A program made the position numbers and the translations under genes. From an uncultured Collinsella sp. (GTDB lineage: Bacteria; Actinomycetota; Coriobacteriia; Coriobacteriales; Coriobacteriaceae): 64,000 bases of DNA. The stretch spans positions 1-64,000 of the forward strand of contig CAAEOL010000014.1 in the NCBI GenBank assembly GCA_900757595.1, in the 5' to 3' direction. Numbering within the stretch: position 1 is the first letter of the stretch; the number at the start of each line of letters is the position of its first letter. Below the pieces are notes generated by a model, which saw nothing but the letters and a program-made list of their open reading frames with translations, did not search any database and had not been told where the DNA came from. This document shows, in pieces, positions 1-8,392 of the stretch.

Positions 1-1
1 C

Positions 2-304
2 CACGGCACCCTCGAGCTCGTGGAGCCGGGCGTCCCCGTCTTCCTGTTCATGGGCGAGGACGAGAACCGCAAGCTCGACGAGCGCGTCCGCGCCTTCCTG
101 ACCCGCGGCGTGACCGGCGACACCGACATCAACATCATCGACACCGCCGAGTTCGCGATCCCGGGCCTTGACGACGAGTTCCGCGTCATCGTGTCTCCGT
201 GGATCCTCTCCTCGCTGATCACCGATCGCCTTGCCGCTTACTACGAGACGGTCACCAAGCACAACCTCAACTATCGCCGCTACTATCACCAGTTCGACTA
301 CTAA
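2..304 (+). CDS. SIS-domain sugar isomerase/deglycase, C-terminal part (partial)
   Basis: The reading frame is open from base 2, so the gene starts before the window; about 100 residues of its C-terminus are visible. The stretch HGTLELVEPGVPVFLF followed by GEDENRKLDERV is characteristic of the FrlB/GlmS-isomerase SIS family, which removes the amino group from phosphorylated Amadori sugars or isomerises amino-sugar phosphates. The gene directly precedes a mannose-family PTS and a FrlC-like epimerase. That context makes a fructoselysine/glucoselysine-6-phosphate deglycase role more likely than glucosamine synthesis. It ends YYHQFDY. A terminator-like hairpin follows at once, so it may be transcribed partly separately from the PTS genes. 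The family is fairly secure; the substrate is inference. Confidence 0.75.
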   Translation, partial: HGTLELVEPGVPVFLFMGEDENRKLDERVRAFLTRGVTGDTDINIIDTAEFAIPGLDDEFRVIVSPWILSSLITDRLAAYYETVTKHNLNYRRYYHQFDY

Positions 305-340
305 TCGGTGACAAATAAGCTACTGATCAAGAAGCACCCT

Positions 341-368
341 GCCCGGGCGCATGCGTCCGGGCATTTTT
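341..368 (+). terminator. Hairpin with T-run between SIS gene and PTS IIA
   Basis: GCCCGG (341-346) pairs with CCGGGC (357-362), with an inner CGC/GCG pairing, followed by ATTTTT. The shape is that of an intrinsic terminator. Because the next gene starts only 31 bases later on the same strand, it may act as a partial terminator or 3'-end stabiliser inside one operon. Confidence 0.6.
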
Positions 369-398
369 ATGCCGAAATTCGCAAGAAAGGGGAATCGA

Positions 399-815
399 AT
401 GAGGCAGTTTATCGTGGCGTCCCATGCTCATTTTGCGTCCGGAATCGTTGAGAGCATTGGGCTGCTCTCCGGCGAGCGCGAAAACGTCCATGCGCTGTCT
501 ATGTATGTCGACGGAAACGAGGACCTGGTCAAGGAGGCTGTGGCGGTTCTTGACGGGTTCGCTGCGGACGACGAAGTTGTCGTGTGCACTGACCTCTTTG
601 GCGGCAGCGTCAACAACGAGTTCACCAAGATCGTCCAGACGCGTCCCAACACGCATCTGGTGACCAATATGAACCTGCCGCTCCTTATTCAGCTGCTGTT
701 CGTGCCCGAATCCACCCCGATCGATGAGGCCATTCGCCAGATCGTCGAGGCGGACGACACCAAGGTCAAGTACGTCAACGACCTGCTGGGGCAGGCCGAA
801 CTCGATGAGTTTTAA
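399..815 (+). CDS. PTS system mannose-family EIIA component
   Basis: A 138-residue EIIA of the mannose (Man/Fru/Sor) PTS family. It accepts phosphate from HPr and passes it to EIIB in the cytoplasm. The N-terminal ASHAHFASG motif carries the phosphorylatable His9, and TDLFGGSVNNE matches the conserved family segment. An in-frame upstream start exists at 351, but ATG 399 is preceded by AAAGGGG and gives the normal family N-terminus. It is followed 16 bases later by EIIB. Gene order IIA-IIB-IIC-IID after a FrlB-like SIS gene resembles Amadori-sugar PTS operons such as gfr of Salmonella. Confidence 0.9.
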   Translation: MRQFIVASHAHFASGIVESIGLLSGERENVHALSMYVDGNEDLVKEAVAVLDGFAADDEVVVCTDLFGGSVNNEFTKIVQTRPNTHLVTNMNLPLLIQLLFVPESTPIDEAIRQIVEADDTKVKYVNDLLGQAELDEF

Positions 816-831
816 TCGTTAGGAGCACATC

Positions 832-1302
832 ATGATTCAGATGATTCGCGTGGACTATCGACTGCTTCACGGCCAGGTTGCCGTTAGTTGGACCTCGGCT
901 CTGGGTGCCGACTGCATCCTGTTGGTGAGCGACACGGTCCTCAATGACAAGCTTCGCCTGCAGGCCCTGTCCCTTGCAAAGCCGGAGGGCTGCAAGGTCG
1001 TCGTCAAAAACACCGAGGATGCCGTCAAGGCGCTCCAGAGCGGTGTGACCGATAAGTACAAGCTCTTCGTGGTTTGCGAGACGATCCAGCAGGCCGGTGC
1101 CGTCGCCAAGGCGATGGGCGTCAAGAAGATCAACCTCGGCAATGTTGCCTTTAGCGAGGATGCCCGCCAGGTCTCGACCAGCGTATTTCTCACGCCCGAA
1201 AACGAGGCATACGTCAAAGAGCTGCTCGGCGAGGGCTACGAGCTGTTCATTCAGATGATTCCGGCAGATGCGAAGACTGACGCCGCGAAGGTCATCGGTT
1301 AG
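832..1302 (+). CDS. PTS system mannose-family EIIB component
   Basis: A 156-residue EIIB of the mannose PTS family. The motif RVDYRLLHGQV near the N-terminus contains the phosphorylated His13 that donates to the incoming sugar. Length and start match the family. An AGGAG ribosome binding site lies just upstream. It sits between EIIA and EIIC with very short gaps, so the four subunits are surely co-transcribed. The specific sugar cannot be read from the sequence; the flanking SIS and epimerase genes point to a fructosamine-type substrate. Confidence 0.9.
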   Translation: MIQMIRVDYRLLHGQVAVSWTSALGADCILLVSDTVLNDKLRLQALSLAKPEGCKVVVKNTEDAVKALQSGVTDKYKLFVVCETIQQAGAVAKAMGVKKINLGNVAFSEDARQVSTSVFLTPENEAYVKELLGEGYELFIQMIPADAKTDAAKVIG

Positions 1303-1310
1303 GGGCCATC

Positions 1311-2102
1311 ATGGTTATCAAGACAATCCTGATTTTCCTTATTGCCCTTTTGGGTTATTCCGAGTGGCTGTCGGGCACGAGCTACCTCCAGCGCCCGATC
1401 GTGCTCGGACCTCTGGTTGGCCTTGTCATGGGCGACATGGTGACCGGCACGATCATGGGCGCCACGATGGAGCTTGCCATGGTCGGCGCCATCTCGGTCG
1501 GTGCGTATAACCCGCCCGATACGATTTCCGGCACTATCCTGGGCGTATCGCTTGCCATGCAGGCCGGTGCGGACGCTTCGGCGGCCCTGACCCTGGGTAT
1601 CCCCATCGCAACGATCGTCCTGGCGCTCGATACGGCCCTGGGCCAGCCGGTCATGCTGCTGCTGGTGCACCGTATCGACAAAATCGTCGAGGACGGGGAC
1701 ACCAAGGCCATCACGCGCAACATGCTTATCGCGGGTTATGCGCAGAGCTGGTGCGGTCTGCTGATCATTCCCCTGGCATTCTTCTTTGGCGCCGATGCCG
1801 TCGCCAGCCTGCTCAACATCATCCCCGATTTCGTACAGACCGGCATGGATGTCGCCGCCGCCTTCTTGCCCGCACTCGGCTTTGCGATGCTGGCGCAGAT
1901 GATTATGAACAAAACGGTGGCTCCGTTCTTCTTCGCCGGCTTCTTCCTCGTCGCCTACTTTGGCATTAGCACGACGGGTGTGGCGATCTTTGCCGCGATC
2001 ATCGTCGTCGCGATGACGGTTTTGGGCGAGAAGAAAAAGGCGGAGCAGCCCGCAGTGGCAACCGAGGATCCTGCGATTGGGAGTGGGTTCGATGAGTTTT
2101 AA
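1311..2102 (+). CDS. PTS system mannose-family EIIC permease
   Basis: A 263-residue hydrophobic protein with several predicted membrane helices, of the EIIC (PTS-Sor/ManY) family. It has the typical N-terminal TSYLQRPIVLGPLVGLVMGD segment, which forms part of the sugar channel. Together with EIID it makes the membrane complex that translocates and phosphorylates the sugar. It begins 8 bases after EIIB and its 3' end overlaps the start of EIID by 11 bases, indicating translational coupling. Confidence 0.92.
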   Translation: MVIKTILIFLIALLGYSEWLSGTSYLQRPIVLGPLVGLVMGDMVTGTIMGATMELAMVGAISVGAYNPPDTISGTILGVSLAMQAGADASAALTLGIPIATIVLALDTALGQPVMLLLVHRIDKIVEDGDTKAITRNMLIAGYAQSWCGLLIIPLAFFFGADAVASLLNIIPDFVQTGMDVAAAFLPALGFAMLAQMIMNKTVAPFFFAGFFLVAYFGISTTGVAIFAAIIVVAMTVLGEKKKAEQPAVATEDPAIGSGFDEF

Positions 2103-2928
2103 GTTTGAGTCTTCTTATGACGGGCTGATTTCCCGCGCAGACCTTAAGAAGCTGTTCTGGCGCTCGATTCCCTATGAGCATTCCTGGAACTACGAGCGTA
2201 TGGGCCATATCGGCTTTATGTGGGCCCTTATGCCGATCCTTCGCAAGCTGTATCCGCAGGATGCAGACTTTAAGGCCGCACTCAAGCGCCATATGGAGCT
2301 CTATAACGTCACGCCGTACATCTCGACGCTCCCCATGTCCATTGCTGCCGCAATGGAAGAGGTCAACGCTACTGACGATAGCTTTGACACGAGCGCGATC
2401 TCTAATGTCAAGCTTGCTTTGATGGGACCGCTGTCCGGCGTGGGCGATGCCTTCTACTGGGGCACGCTGCGAATTTTGGCAACGGGTGTCGGCACGTCGC
2501 TAGCGCTGCAGGGCTCTATTCTTGGCCCGATTTTGTTCCTGCTCGTGTTCAACGTCCCTCACTACATCATTCGTTACCTGCTGACGTTTGTGGGATATCG
2601 CTTTGGCTCGGACATGATCAGCAAGGTCCAGGAATCGGGCATTATGGACACGATCGTCAAGATGGCCTCTATCATGGGCGCTATGGTGATCGGTGCTATG
2701 ACCATGGAGATGGTCACCGTAGACATTCCGCTCATGGTCGGCGCGGGCGATGGCGCTCAGACGCTCGCCGAGCTGCTCAATGGAATCTTCCCGGGCTTTG
2801 TCACGATGGGGCTGTTTGGAATCGTCTATCTCATGCTCAAGAAGAAGATGAATCTGCTGCTCATCATGCTTGTGATCTTACTCGTGAGTATCGCCGGCGC
2901 GTTCTTTGGAGTGCTTGGTGTTCAGTAG
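2092..2928 (+). CDS. PTS system mannose-family EIID permease
   Basis: A 278-residue EIID subunit of the mannose PTS family. The segments RSIPYEHSWNYERMGHIGF and ALMGPLSGVGDAFYWGTLR are family signatures, followed by hydrophobic C-terminal helices. EIID is found only in this PTS family and pairs with EIIC in the membrane. An upstream GTG at 2077 is possible, but ATG 2092 has GGGAGTGGG just before it and gives the usual start, overlapping EIIC by 11 bases. Confidence 0.92.
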   Translation: MSFKFESSYDGLISRADLKKLFWRSIPYEHSWNYERMGHIGFMWALMPILRKLYPQDADFKAALKRHMELYNVTPYISTLPMSIAAAMEEVNATDDSFDTSAISNVKLALMGPLSGVGDAFYWGTLRILATGVGTSLALQGSILGPILFLLVFNVPHYIIRYLLTFVGYRFGSDMISKVQESGIMDTIVKMASIMGAMVIGAMTMEMVTVDIPLMVGAGDGAQTLAELLNGIFPGFVTMGLFGIVYLMLKKKMNLLLIMLVILLVSIAGAFFGVLGVQ

Positions 2929-2960
2929 GGCATCCGTCATAATTAAAACAATGTAAGAGG

Positions 2961-2994
2961 GGGCGTCGCGCACACTGTGCTGCGGCGCCCTTTT
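2961..2994 (+). terminator. Hairpin plus T-run after EIID
   Basis: GGGCGTCGC pairs with GCGGCGCCC (one G/T mismatch) around a short loop, then TTTT. It lies between EIID and the epimerase gene, only 17 bases before the next start. It may be a leaky terminator that lowers expression of the downstream gene. Confidence 0.5.
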
Positions 2995-3011
2995 GCCGAA
3001 AGGTGGACAAG

Positions 3012-3848
3012 ATGGAGTATCCACAGCTTGCCGTCATGAATATCAGCCATCGCTATTTTGACCTTGAGGAATTCTTTTCCTCGGCGGCGGCCTCGGGCTA
3101 CACGTGTTGCGAGCTTTGGACCGGGGCGATGCATCTGTATGTCGATTGCCATGGATACGATTCGCTCGAGCAGGTGCGGGAGCTGTCGCAGCGGTATGGA
3201 GTTCGGATTGTGGGACTTTGTCCCGAACAGAACAACCCCAAGCCGTGGAATATCGCGGCGCGCGGGAATGAGGCGCGTGCCCGCACGCTCGCGTACTTTA
3301 AGAACGTTGTGGATATCGCGGCGGAACTTGGAGCCGAGCAGGTCATGGTCTCGAGCGGCTGGGCATTTTTGAACGAGCCGATCGAGGACGCGTGGGGTCG
3401 CAGCGCCTCGATGCTGCGTGCGATTGCCGAGCATGCGGGAGAACGCGGCGTGCGACTGGTGCTCGAAGCCCTACAGCCGGTTGAGTCGATGATTGTGAAC
3501 TCGGCGGCCGATACGAAGCGCATGATCGAGGCAGTTGATCATCCGGCACTTAAGGCGTGTCTGGATATGGGCGCCATGGCGGTGGCGGGGGATACCATCG
3601 ACGATTACTTCGATCTGCTTGGCGATGATGTCGCCCACGTGCATCTTGTCGATGTTGCGGCAGATGGCACGACGCATCTTGCCTGGGGTGACGGCGACCG
3701 CGATATGCGCGCTGACCTGGATAGGCTGGTGACGCGCGGCTATCGCGGAGTTGTTTCGGCCGAGACCTATGACGGGCGCTATTTTGCCGACCCCGCAGCT
3801 GCCGATGCGCAGGTAATGGCAGAGTATCGTCGTGCGATTGGCGCCTAG
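3012..3848 (+). CDS. Sugar-phosphate isomerase/epimerase, FrlC-like TIM barrel
   Basis: A 278-residue protein of the xylose isomerase-like TIM-barrel (AP endonuclease 2) family. It has an ELWTG...H motif, GLCPEQNNP, the metal-ligand Glu in LVLEALQPVES, ACLDMG, VHLVD and a late AETYDG glutamate. Spacing and motifs resemble FrlC, the fructoselysine 3-epimerase of E. coli, which suits a PTS-fructosamine operon. GTG 3003 is an alternative start, but ATG 3012 has GAAAGG at the right distance. Family assignment is firm; the epimerase substrate is inferred from neighbours. Confidence 0.75.
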   Translation: MEYPQLAVMNISHRYFDLEEFFSSAAASGYTCCELWTGAMHLYVDCHGYDSLEQVRELSQRYGVRIVGLCPEQNNPKPWNIAARGNEARARTLAYFKNVVDIAAELGAEQVMVSSGWAFLNEPIEDAWGRSASMLRAIAEHAGERGVRLVLEALQPVESMIVNSAADTKRMIEAVDHPALKACLDMGAMAVAGDTIDDYFDLLGDDVAHVHLVDVAADGTTHLAWGDGDRDMRADLDRLVTRGYRGVVSAETYDGRYFADPAAADAQVMAEYRRAIGA

Positions 3849-3951
3849 GTGGGGCTGGGCTGCGGCAATCTGCCCCATGTTTCCAAATGAATACGGCGTG
3901 AGCGGCTGCGACGGATTTCCCCCGCAAGCACTCTAGTATGCTAAAGTACCC

Positions 3952-3981
3952 AGAAGACCGGCGGAGCTATGCCGGTCTTCT
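3952..3981 (+). promoter_or_regulatory. Perfect 11-bp hairpin in the his operon leader
   Basis: AGAAGACCGGC (3952-3962) and GCCGGTCTTCT (3971-3981) form a perfect 11-bp stem with an 8-base loop, ending 36 bases before the his operon start codon. A possible -10 (TATGCT, 3937-3942) lies just upstream, so the hairpin would be at the very 5' end of the mRNA. No His-codon leader peptide or T-box is visible. It may be the terminator of the preceding operon or a 5' stabilising or attenuating stem. Confidence 0.5.
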
Positions 3982-4017
3982 GTTCTATACGAAGCACAGC
4001 ATGAGGAGGCTCACCAG

Positions 4018-5733
4018 ATGACGGCCACACCGTGGGGATTCCGGGACATATTGCCCGAGGAGGCTCAGGCACGCGAGGAGATCGCATGTACGGTGAAGGG
4101 CTGCTTTAGGGAGCATCATTATCTGCCGGTTGAAACGCCGCTGCTCGAGGACAAGGGTTCGCTCGAGGAAGGTGGCCGCATTGCGGACACGCCGTTTAAG
4201 CTCTTTGACGATGACGGACGTTTGCTGGTGGTTCGTCCCGACAACACGTTGCCGATCGTGCGCTTGGTTTCGACCCGCATGCGCGCGGCCGATCTGCCGC
4301 TGCGCCTGCGCTACGAGGCGCCGGTGGTTCGCGAGTGCCAGCGCAATGCCGGCGGCTCGCGTCAGTTTACGCAGCTGGGCTTTGAGCTCATCGGCGCGGG
4401 CGACGCCGCGGGCGATGTCGAGATTGTCTCGCTGGTAGCCGAGGCCGTGCGCAAACTGGCGTTGCCCGATGCGCGCATTATCGCAGGTAGTGTGCGCCCG
4501 TTTAAGGAGCTGCTCGCGGCGTGCGAGGATCGCGAGCTGGCTGCCGAGGCCCTGCGCTGCGTGCACGCCAACGACTTTGTGGGCCTCGATGCCCGCGTGG
4601 CGGCAAGCACCGAGCCCGATGCCGTCAAGGCTGCCATCAGCGAGCTGCCGCGCTTGCACGGCGGCGCCGAGGTACTCGACCGCGTCGATGCGTTGCTGGC
4701 GGCGGCGGGCATTGTCGCGCCGCTCACGCGCGAGCTGCGTGCCCTGGTCGAGGGTCTGGCACCCGAGGACGCCCAGGTGCTGTCCTTCGACTTCTCCATC
4801 ATGAACTCTTTTGATTACTACACGGGTCTGGTCTTTAAGGCCTATGCCGGTGGCCTGCCCGATCCGGTGGGCTCGGGCGGTCGCTACGACTCCATCTTTA
4901 CCGGCGCGTTTGGCGACGGCATCGAGGTGCCGGCGGCGGGATTTGCCTTTTCGCTCGAGCGCCTGGAGGCCGCGCGCACTTCGGCTGAGGACGCCGCTTC
5001 CGACGGCGACCACGCCGCGGGCCGTGGTGCCGAGGGTCCGCTGCGCATCGCCGTTCCCAAGGGCTCGCTTAAGGCCGACACGCTCGACGTGCTCGAGGCC
5101 GCGGGCCTGGACGTCTCCGAGCTGCGCGACCCCGGCCGTCACCTGATCGTGCGCGGTCGCGATACGCGTGCCGGCGAGGGCGCGGTCGGAGATATCGAGT
5201 TTGTCATTGTGCGCCCCAGCGATGCGCCCGCCTTTGTGGGCTGCGGCGGTGCCGATTGCGGCATCTGCGGCTGGGATTCGCTTATCGAGGCCGACCTCAA
5301 CCTGCTACAGCTGGTCGACCTGGGCTATGGCCTGTGCACCTTTATTGAGGCTGAGCCCGCTTGGCGCACCGGTCAGGCCGAGCGCAACTATGCCCGCCGC
5401 GGCTCGCTTCGCGTGGCCACCAAGTACCCGCGCATCGCGAGTGCCTGGTATGCCGAGCGCGGCGTAAATGCCGATATCGTCTCGCTGCACGGTAACATCG
5501 AGCTGGGCCCCATCGTCGGTATGACCGACCGTATCGTGGACATTACCGCCACGGGCGCCACGCTGCGCGATAACGACCTGATCATCACCGGCCGCATCAT
5601 GGACTGCACAGCGCGCTTCTTTGTCAACCCGGGTGCCGCTCGCCTGGATCCGCGCGTACGCGATCTTGCCGATCGCCTGGCGGCAGCCGTGAAGGACAAG
5701 CATTTTGAGCCCGTTGCGGGCTCGGCACAATAG
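4018..5733 (+). CDS. hisG: Fused ATP phosphoribosyltransferase: HisZ regulatory + short HisG catalytic domain
   Basis: A 571-residue fusion that catalyses the first, feedback-controlled step of histidine synthesis (ATP + PRPP to phosphoribosyl-ATP). Residues 1 to about 325 are HisZ, a catalytically inactive HisRS paralogue. They show GFRDILPEEA, the class II synthetase motif 2-like RYEAPVVRECQRN.GGSRQFTQLGFELIG, and YYTGLVFKAYAGG. Residue 342 onward (LRIAVPKGSLK) is a short-form HisG with a CGICGWDSLIEAD segment and the PRPP-binding region near DRIVDITATGATLRDNDL. Short HisG normally needs separate HisZ as regulator. Here both are one chain, joined by an acidic/Ala linker around residues 325-341. 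It is the first gene of the his operon. Confidence 0.93.
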   Translation: MTATPWGFRDILPEEAQAREEIACTVKGCFREHHYLPVETPLLEDKGSLEEGGRIADTPFKLFDDDGRLLVVRPDNTLPIVRLVSTRMRAADLPLRLRYEAPVVRECQRNAGGSRQFTQLGFELIGAGDAAGDVEIVSLVAEAVRKLALPDARIIAGSVRPFKELLAACEDRELAAEALRCVHANDFVGLDARVAASTEPDAVKAAISELPRLHGGAEVLDRVDALLAAAGIVAPLTRELRALVEGLAPEDAQVLSFDFSIMNSFDYYTGLVFKAYAGGLPDPVGSGGRYDSIFTGAFGDGIEVPAAGFAFSLERLEAARTSAEDAASDGDHAAGRGAEGPLRIAVPKGSLKADTLDVLEAAGLDVSELRDPGRHLIVRGRDTRAGEGAVGDIEFVIVRPSDAPAFVGCGGADCGICGWDSLIEADLNLLQLVDLGYGLCTFIEAEPAWRTGQAERNYARRGSLRVATKYPRIASAWYAERGVNADIVSLHGNIELGPIVGMTDRIVDITATGATLRDNDLIITGRIMDCTARFFVNPGAARLDPRVRDLADRLAAAVKDKHFEPVAGSAQ

Positions 5734-5760
5734 CGCGAGCACGCACGGGCGCCCCAACGT

Positions 5761-5805
5761 CCGGGCGGCAGGTCGACTGACGCCGCCGCCCGGTCTCTCG
5801 TTTTT
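5761..5805 (+). terminator. Hairpin plus T-run between hisZG and hisD
   Basis: CCGGGCGGC (5761-5769) pairs perfectly with GCCGCCCGG (5785-5793), followed by TCTCTCGTTTTT. This is a good intrinsic-terminator shape inside the his operon, 33 bases before hisD. It could uncouple hisZG expression from the rest. Confidence 0.6.
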
Positions 5806-5838
5806 CGAACAAAACCTCGACCGATAGGGGATACCGAT

Positions 5839-7275
5839 ATGAAGACTATCAAGCTTGCTCCCGGTGAGCGCCTCGTTACCAACCAGCTCAACCGCAAGGG
5901 CGTGCTGCCGCAAAACATCGTCGAAGCCGCCCGCGATATCGTGGCCAACGTGCGTGCCAACGGCGATGCCGCGGTGCGCGATTACTGTCAGCGTTTCGAC
6001 GGTGTCGAGCTGCAGAGCTTTCGTCTGCCGCAGGAGCAGATCGATGCCGCGCTCGAAGGCCTCGACCCGGCCTTTGTCGCCGCGCTCGAGAAGGCTGCGC
6101 GCCAGATCCGTGAGTTTCACCAGCGCGAGGTCGAGCAGAGCTGGTTTGCCACGCGCCCGGACGGCACGATGCTCGGCGTTAAGGTGACCCCGCTTGCCGC
6201 TGCCGGCATCTACGTGCCGGGCGGTCGTGCGCAGTATCCCTCCACGGTGCTTATGAACGCCATTCCCGCTAAGGTGGCCGGCGTCAAGCGCGTGGTCATG
6301 GTGACGCCGCCGCAAAAGGATGGCCTGATCAGTCCGTACACGCTTGCCGCGGCAAAGCTCGGCGGCGTGGACGAGATCTATATGGTGGGCGGCGCTCAGG
6401 CCGTGGCCGCACTTGCGTATGGTACCGAGACCATTCCGCGCGTCGACAAGATCACCGGCCCGGGCAACGCCTTTGTCGCCGCGGCCAAGCAGATTGTCTC
6501 GGGCGACGTGGGTATCGACATGGTCGCCGGCCCCTCCGAGGTCTGCGTGCTGGCCGATGCCACGGCCAAGCCCATGGTGGTTGCTGCCGACCTGATGGCG
6601 CAGGCCGAGCACGATCCGCTGGCTGCCTGCTACCTGGTGACCTGCGACGAGCAGTTTGCGCGCGAGGTCGAGGCTGGTATCGACATTCTGGTAGCGCAGT
6701 CGCCGCGCGCCGAGATCACGCGCGCCTCGCTCGATAACGAGGGCACCATCGTGGTGGCCGCCGACATGGCTGCCGCCGTCGAGGCCGTGAACACCGTGGC
6801 GCCTGAGCACCTTGAGCTGCACTGCAAGGACGCGATGGGCCTGCTCGGCGGCATTCGCAACGCCGGCGCCATCTTTGTGGGCGCCTGGAGCTCCGAGCCG
6901 CTCGGCGATTATGTTGCCGGCCCCAACCACACGCTGCCGACCGGTGGCACGGCCATGTTCTCCAACCCGCTTTCGGTCGAAGAGTTCGTTAAGCGCTCGA
7001 GCGTCATTTGCTATACGCCCGAGGGTCTGCTCTCCGACGCTCCCGCTACACAGCGTCTGGCTGAGGCCGAGGGTCTGTGGGCACACGCGCTTTCGGCCGC
7101 ACTGCGCCGCCGCGTGCTGGAGCAGGGCGAGGATGCCGTGAGCGCCGAGTCGCTCGCCGCGGCCGACCTGACTAAGGTTGCCTGGCCGGGCGACGCCGTG
7201 GCGACGGTTGCCGAGGGAGTGGACCTGGCGGCTGCTGCGGGCGGCGCCGCTGGCCCGACCGGCGAGGAGGCCTAA
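5839..7275 (+). CDS. hisD: Histidinol dehydrogenase
   Basis: A 478-residue enzyme making the last two oxidations of histidine synthesis (L-histidinol to L-histidine, NAD and Zn dependent). Family signatures include [38 protein letters not shown] and AQAEHDPLA with the Zn-binding His. APEHLELH and [14 protein letters not shown] are also present. The C-terminal ~45 residues are an Ala-rich extension beyond the usual ~430-residue length. ATG 5839 has GGGG upstream. hisC starts one base after its stop codon. Confidence 0.95.
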   Translation: MKTIKLAPGERLVTNQLNRKGVLPQNIVEAARDIVANVRANGDAAVRDYCQRFDGVELQSFRLPQEQIDAALEGLDPAFVAALEKAARQIREFHQREVEQSWFATRPDGTMLGVKVTPLAAAGIYVPGGRAQYPSTVLMNAIPAKVAGVKRVVMVTPPQKDGLISPYTLAAAKLGGVDEIYMVGGAQAVAALAYGTETIPRVDKITGPGNAFVAAAKQIVSGDVGIDMVAGPSEVCVLADATAKPMVVAADLMAQAEHDPLAACYLVTCDEQFAREVEAGIDILVAQSPRAEITRASLDNEGTIVVAADMAAAVEAVNTVAPEHLELHCKDAMGLLGGIRNAGAIFVGAWSSEPLGDYVAGPNHTLPTGGTAMFSNPLSVEEFVKRSSVICYTPEGLLSDAPATQRLAEAEGLWAHALSAALRRRVLEQGEDAVSAESLAAADLTKVAWPGDAVATVAEGVDLAAAAGGAAGPTGEEA

Positions 7276-7276
7276 T

Positions 7277-8392
7277 ATGGCCGAGCTGACGCCCCGCATG
7301 AAGGAGCTCGTCCAGCCCTACTTGGCCGGTATTGAGCCCTACGATCCCAACTTTACGCCTACGCGCATCAACCTTTCGGCTAACGAGAACACCTATCCCG
7401 TGCCGGCCGGCGTGCGCGAGGCGATCGACGCTGCCTTGGCTGCCACACCGCTCAATCGCTATCCCGATCCCATGTCAAACGACCTGCGCGACGAGCTTGC
7501 CGCTTGGCATGGCGTGACGCGCGAGCACATCTGCGTGGGCAACGGCGGCGACGAGCTGCTCTATAACTATCTGCTGGCGTTTGGCGGCGCGGGGAGGACT
7601 CTGCTCAACTGCCCGCCGTGCTTTAGCGAGTACGCGTTCTTTGCGTCGCTCTGTCAGACCGAGGTGCGCGACGTGTGGCGCGACCCGGCGACCTTTGAAC
7701 TCGACCAAGCTGCTGTGCTCGCGGCAGCGCCGGCGTGCAACCTAGCAATCATGACCTCGCCCAACAATCCCACGGGCGACGTGGCTCCGCTCGACTTTGT
7801 CGCGGCCCTGTGCGATGCGTGCCCCGGCATGGTGATGGTTGACGAGGCCTACGTTGAGTTTGCCGACGATTCGTTTGGCGCGGCCACCACGGCGCAGGGG
7901 CTTATTGCCGAGCATCCCAACCTGGTAATTCTGCATACGCTGTCCAAGGCGTTTGGCACCGCCGGCACGCGTCTGGGTTACGTGATCGCGGCGCCCGAGG
8001 TCATCGACGTGTTCGCGGCGATTCGCCAGATCTATTCGGTCAACGTGCTGAGCCAGGCCGCCGCGCTTGCCTGCGTGCGTGCCCGCGATGCGTACGCGCC
8101 CGTAGTGGCACAGGTTGCATCCGAGCGCGAGCGCGAGCTGTGCGCCCTACGCGCAATGGCTGCCGAGGGCCTGCCCGTGGAGGCATGGCCGAGCGCGGCG
8201 AACTTTGTGCTCGTACGCACGCCGCATGCTACGCGCGTACGCGAGCGTCTACGCGACGAGTATTCGATTTTGGTGCGCGACTTTAGCTATGCGCCGGGGC
8301 TCGCGGACTGTCTGCGCATTACCGTGGGCACGCCGCAGGAAAACGACGAGGTGCTGGCTGCGTTTGCCGCGCTGGTGAAGGAGGAGATGTAG
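7277..8392 (+). CDS. hisC: Histidinol-phosphate aminotransferase
   Basis: A 371-residue PLP-dependent class I/II aminotransferase that converts imidazole-acetol phosphate to histidinol phosphate. It shows NLSANENTYPVP near the N-terminus, the TSPNNPTGD segment, VDEAYVEF, and the PLP-lysine motif HTLSKAFGTAGTRLGY. The open frame extends upstream to 7178 inside hisD. ATG 7277 is chosen because GGCGAGGAGG lies just before it and the family N-terminus begins here. It ends directly against hisB, suggesting coupled translation. Confidence 0.95.
   Translation: MAELTPRMKELVQPYLAGIEPYDPNFTPTRINLSANENTYPVPAGVREAIDAALAATPLNRYPDPMSNDLRDELAAWHGVTREHICVGNGGDELLYNYLLAFGGAGRTLLNCPPCFSEYAFFASLCQTEVRDVWRDPATFELDQAAVLAAAPACNLAIMTSPNNPTGDVAPLDFVAALCDACPGMVMVDEAYVEFADDSFGAATTAQGLIAEHPNLVILHTLSKAFGTAGTRLGYVIAAPEVIDVFAAIRQIYSVNVLSQAAALACVRARDAYAPVVAQVASERERELCALRAMAAEGLPVEAWPSAANFVLVRTPHATRVRERLRDEYSILVRDFSYAPGLADCLRITVGTPQENDEVLAAFAALVKEEM

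Noticed and set aside
3880..4017. Histidine attenuator leader peptide or T-box before hisZG
   Set aside because: No short frame rich in His codons and no T-box-like sequence were seen; only a single hairpin.
3985..5142. 385-codon minus-strand frame
   Set aside because: It lies fully antisense to hisZG and reflects the high GC third positions of that gene.
5305..7299. 664-codon minus-strand frame
   Set aside because: Antisense to hisG and hisD; His/Arg/Gly-rich composition typical of a shadow frame, no domain.
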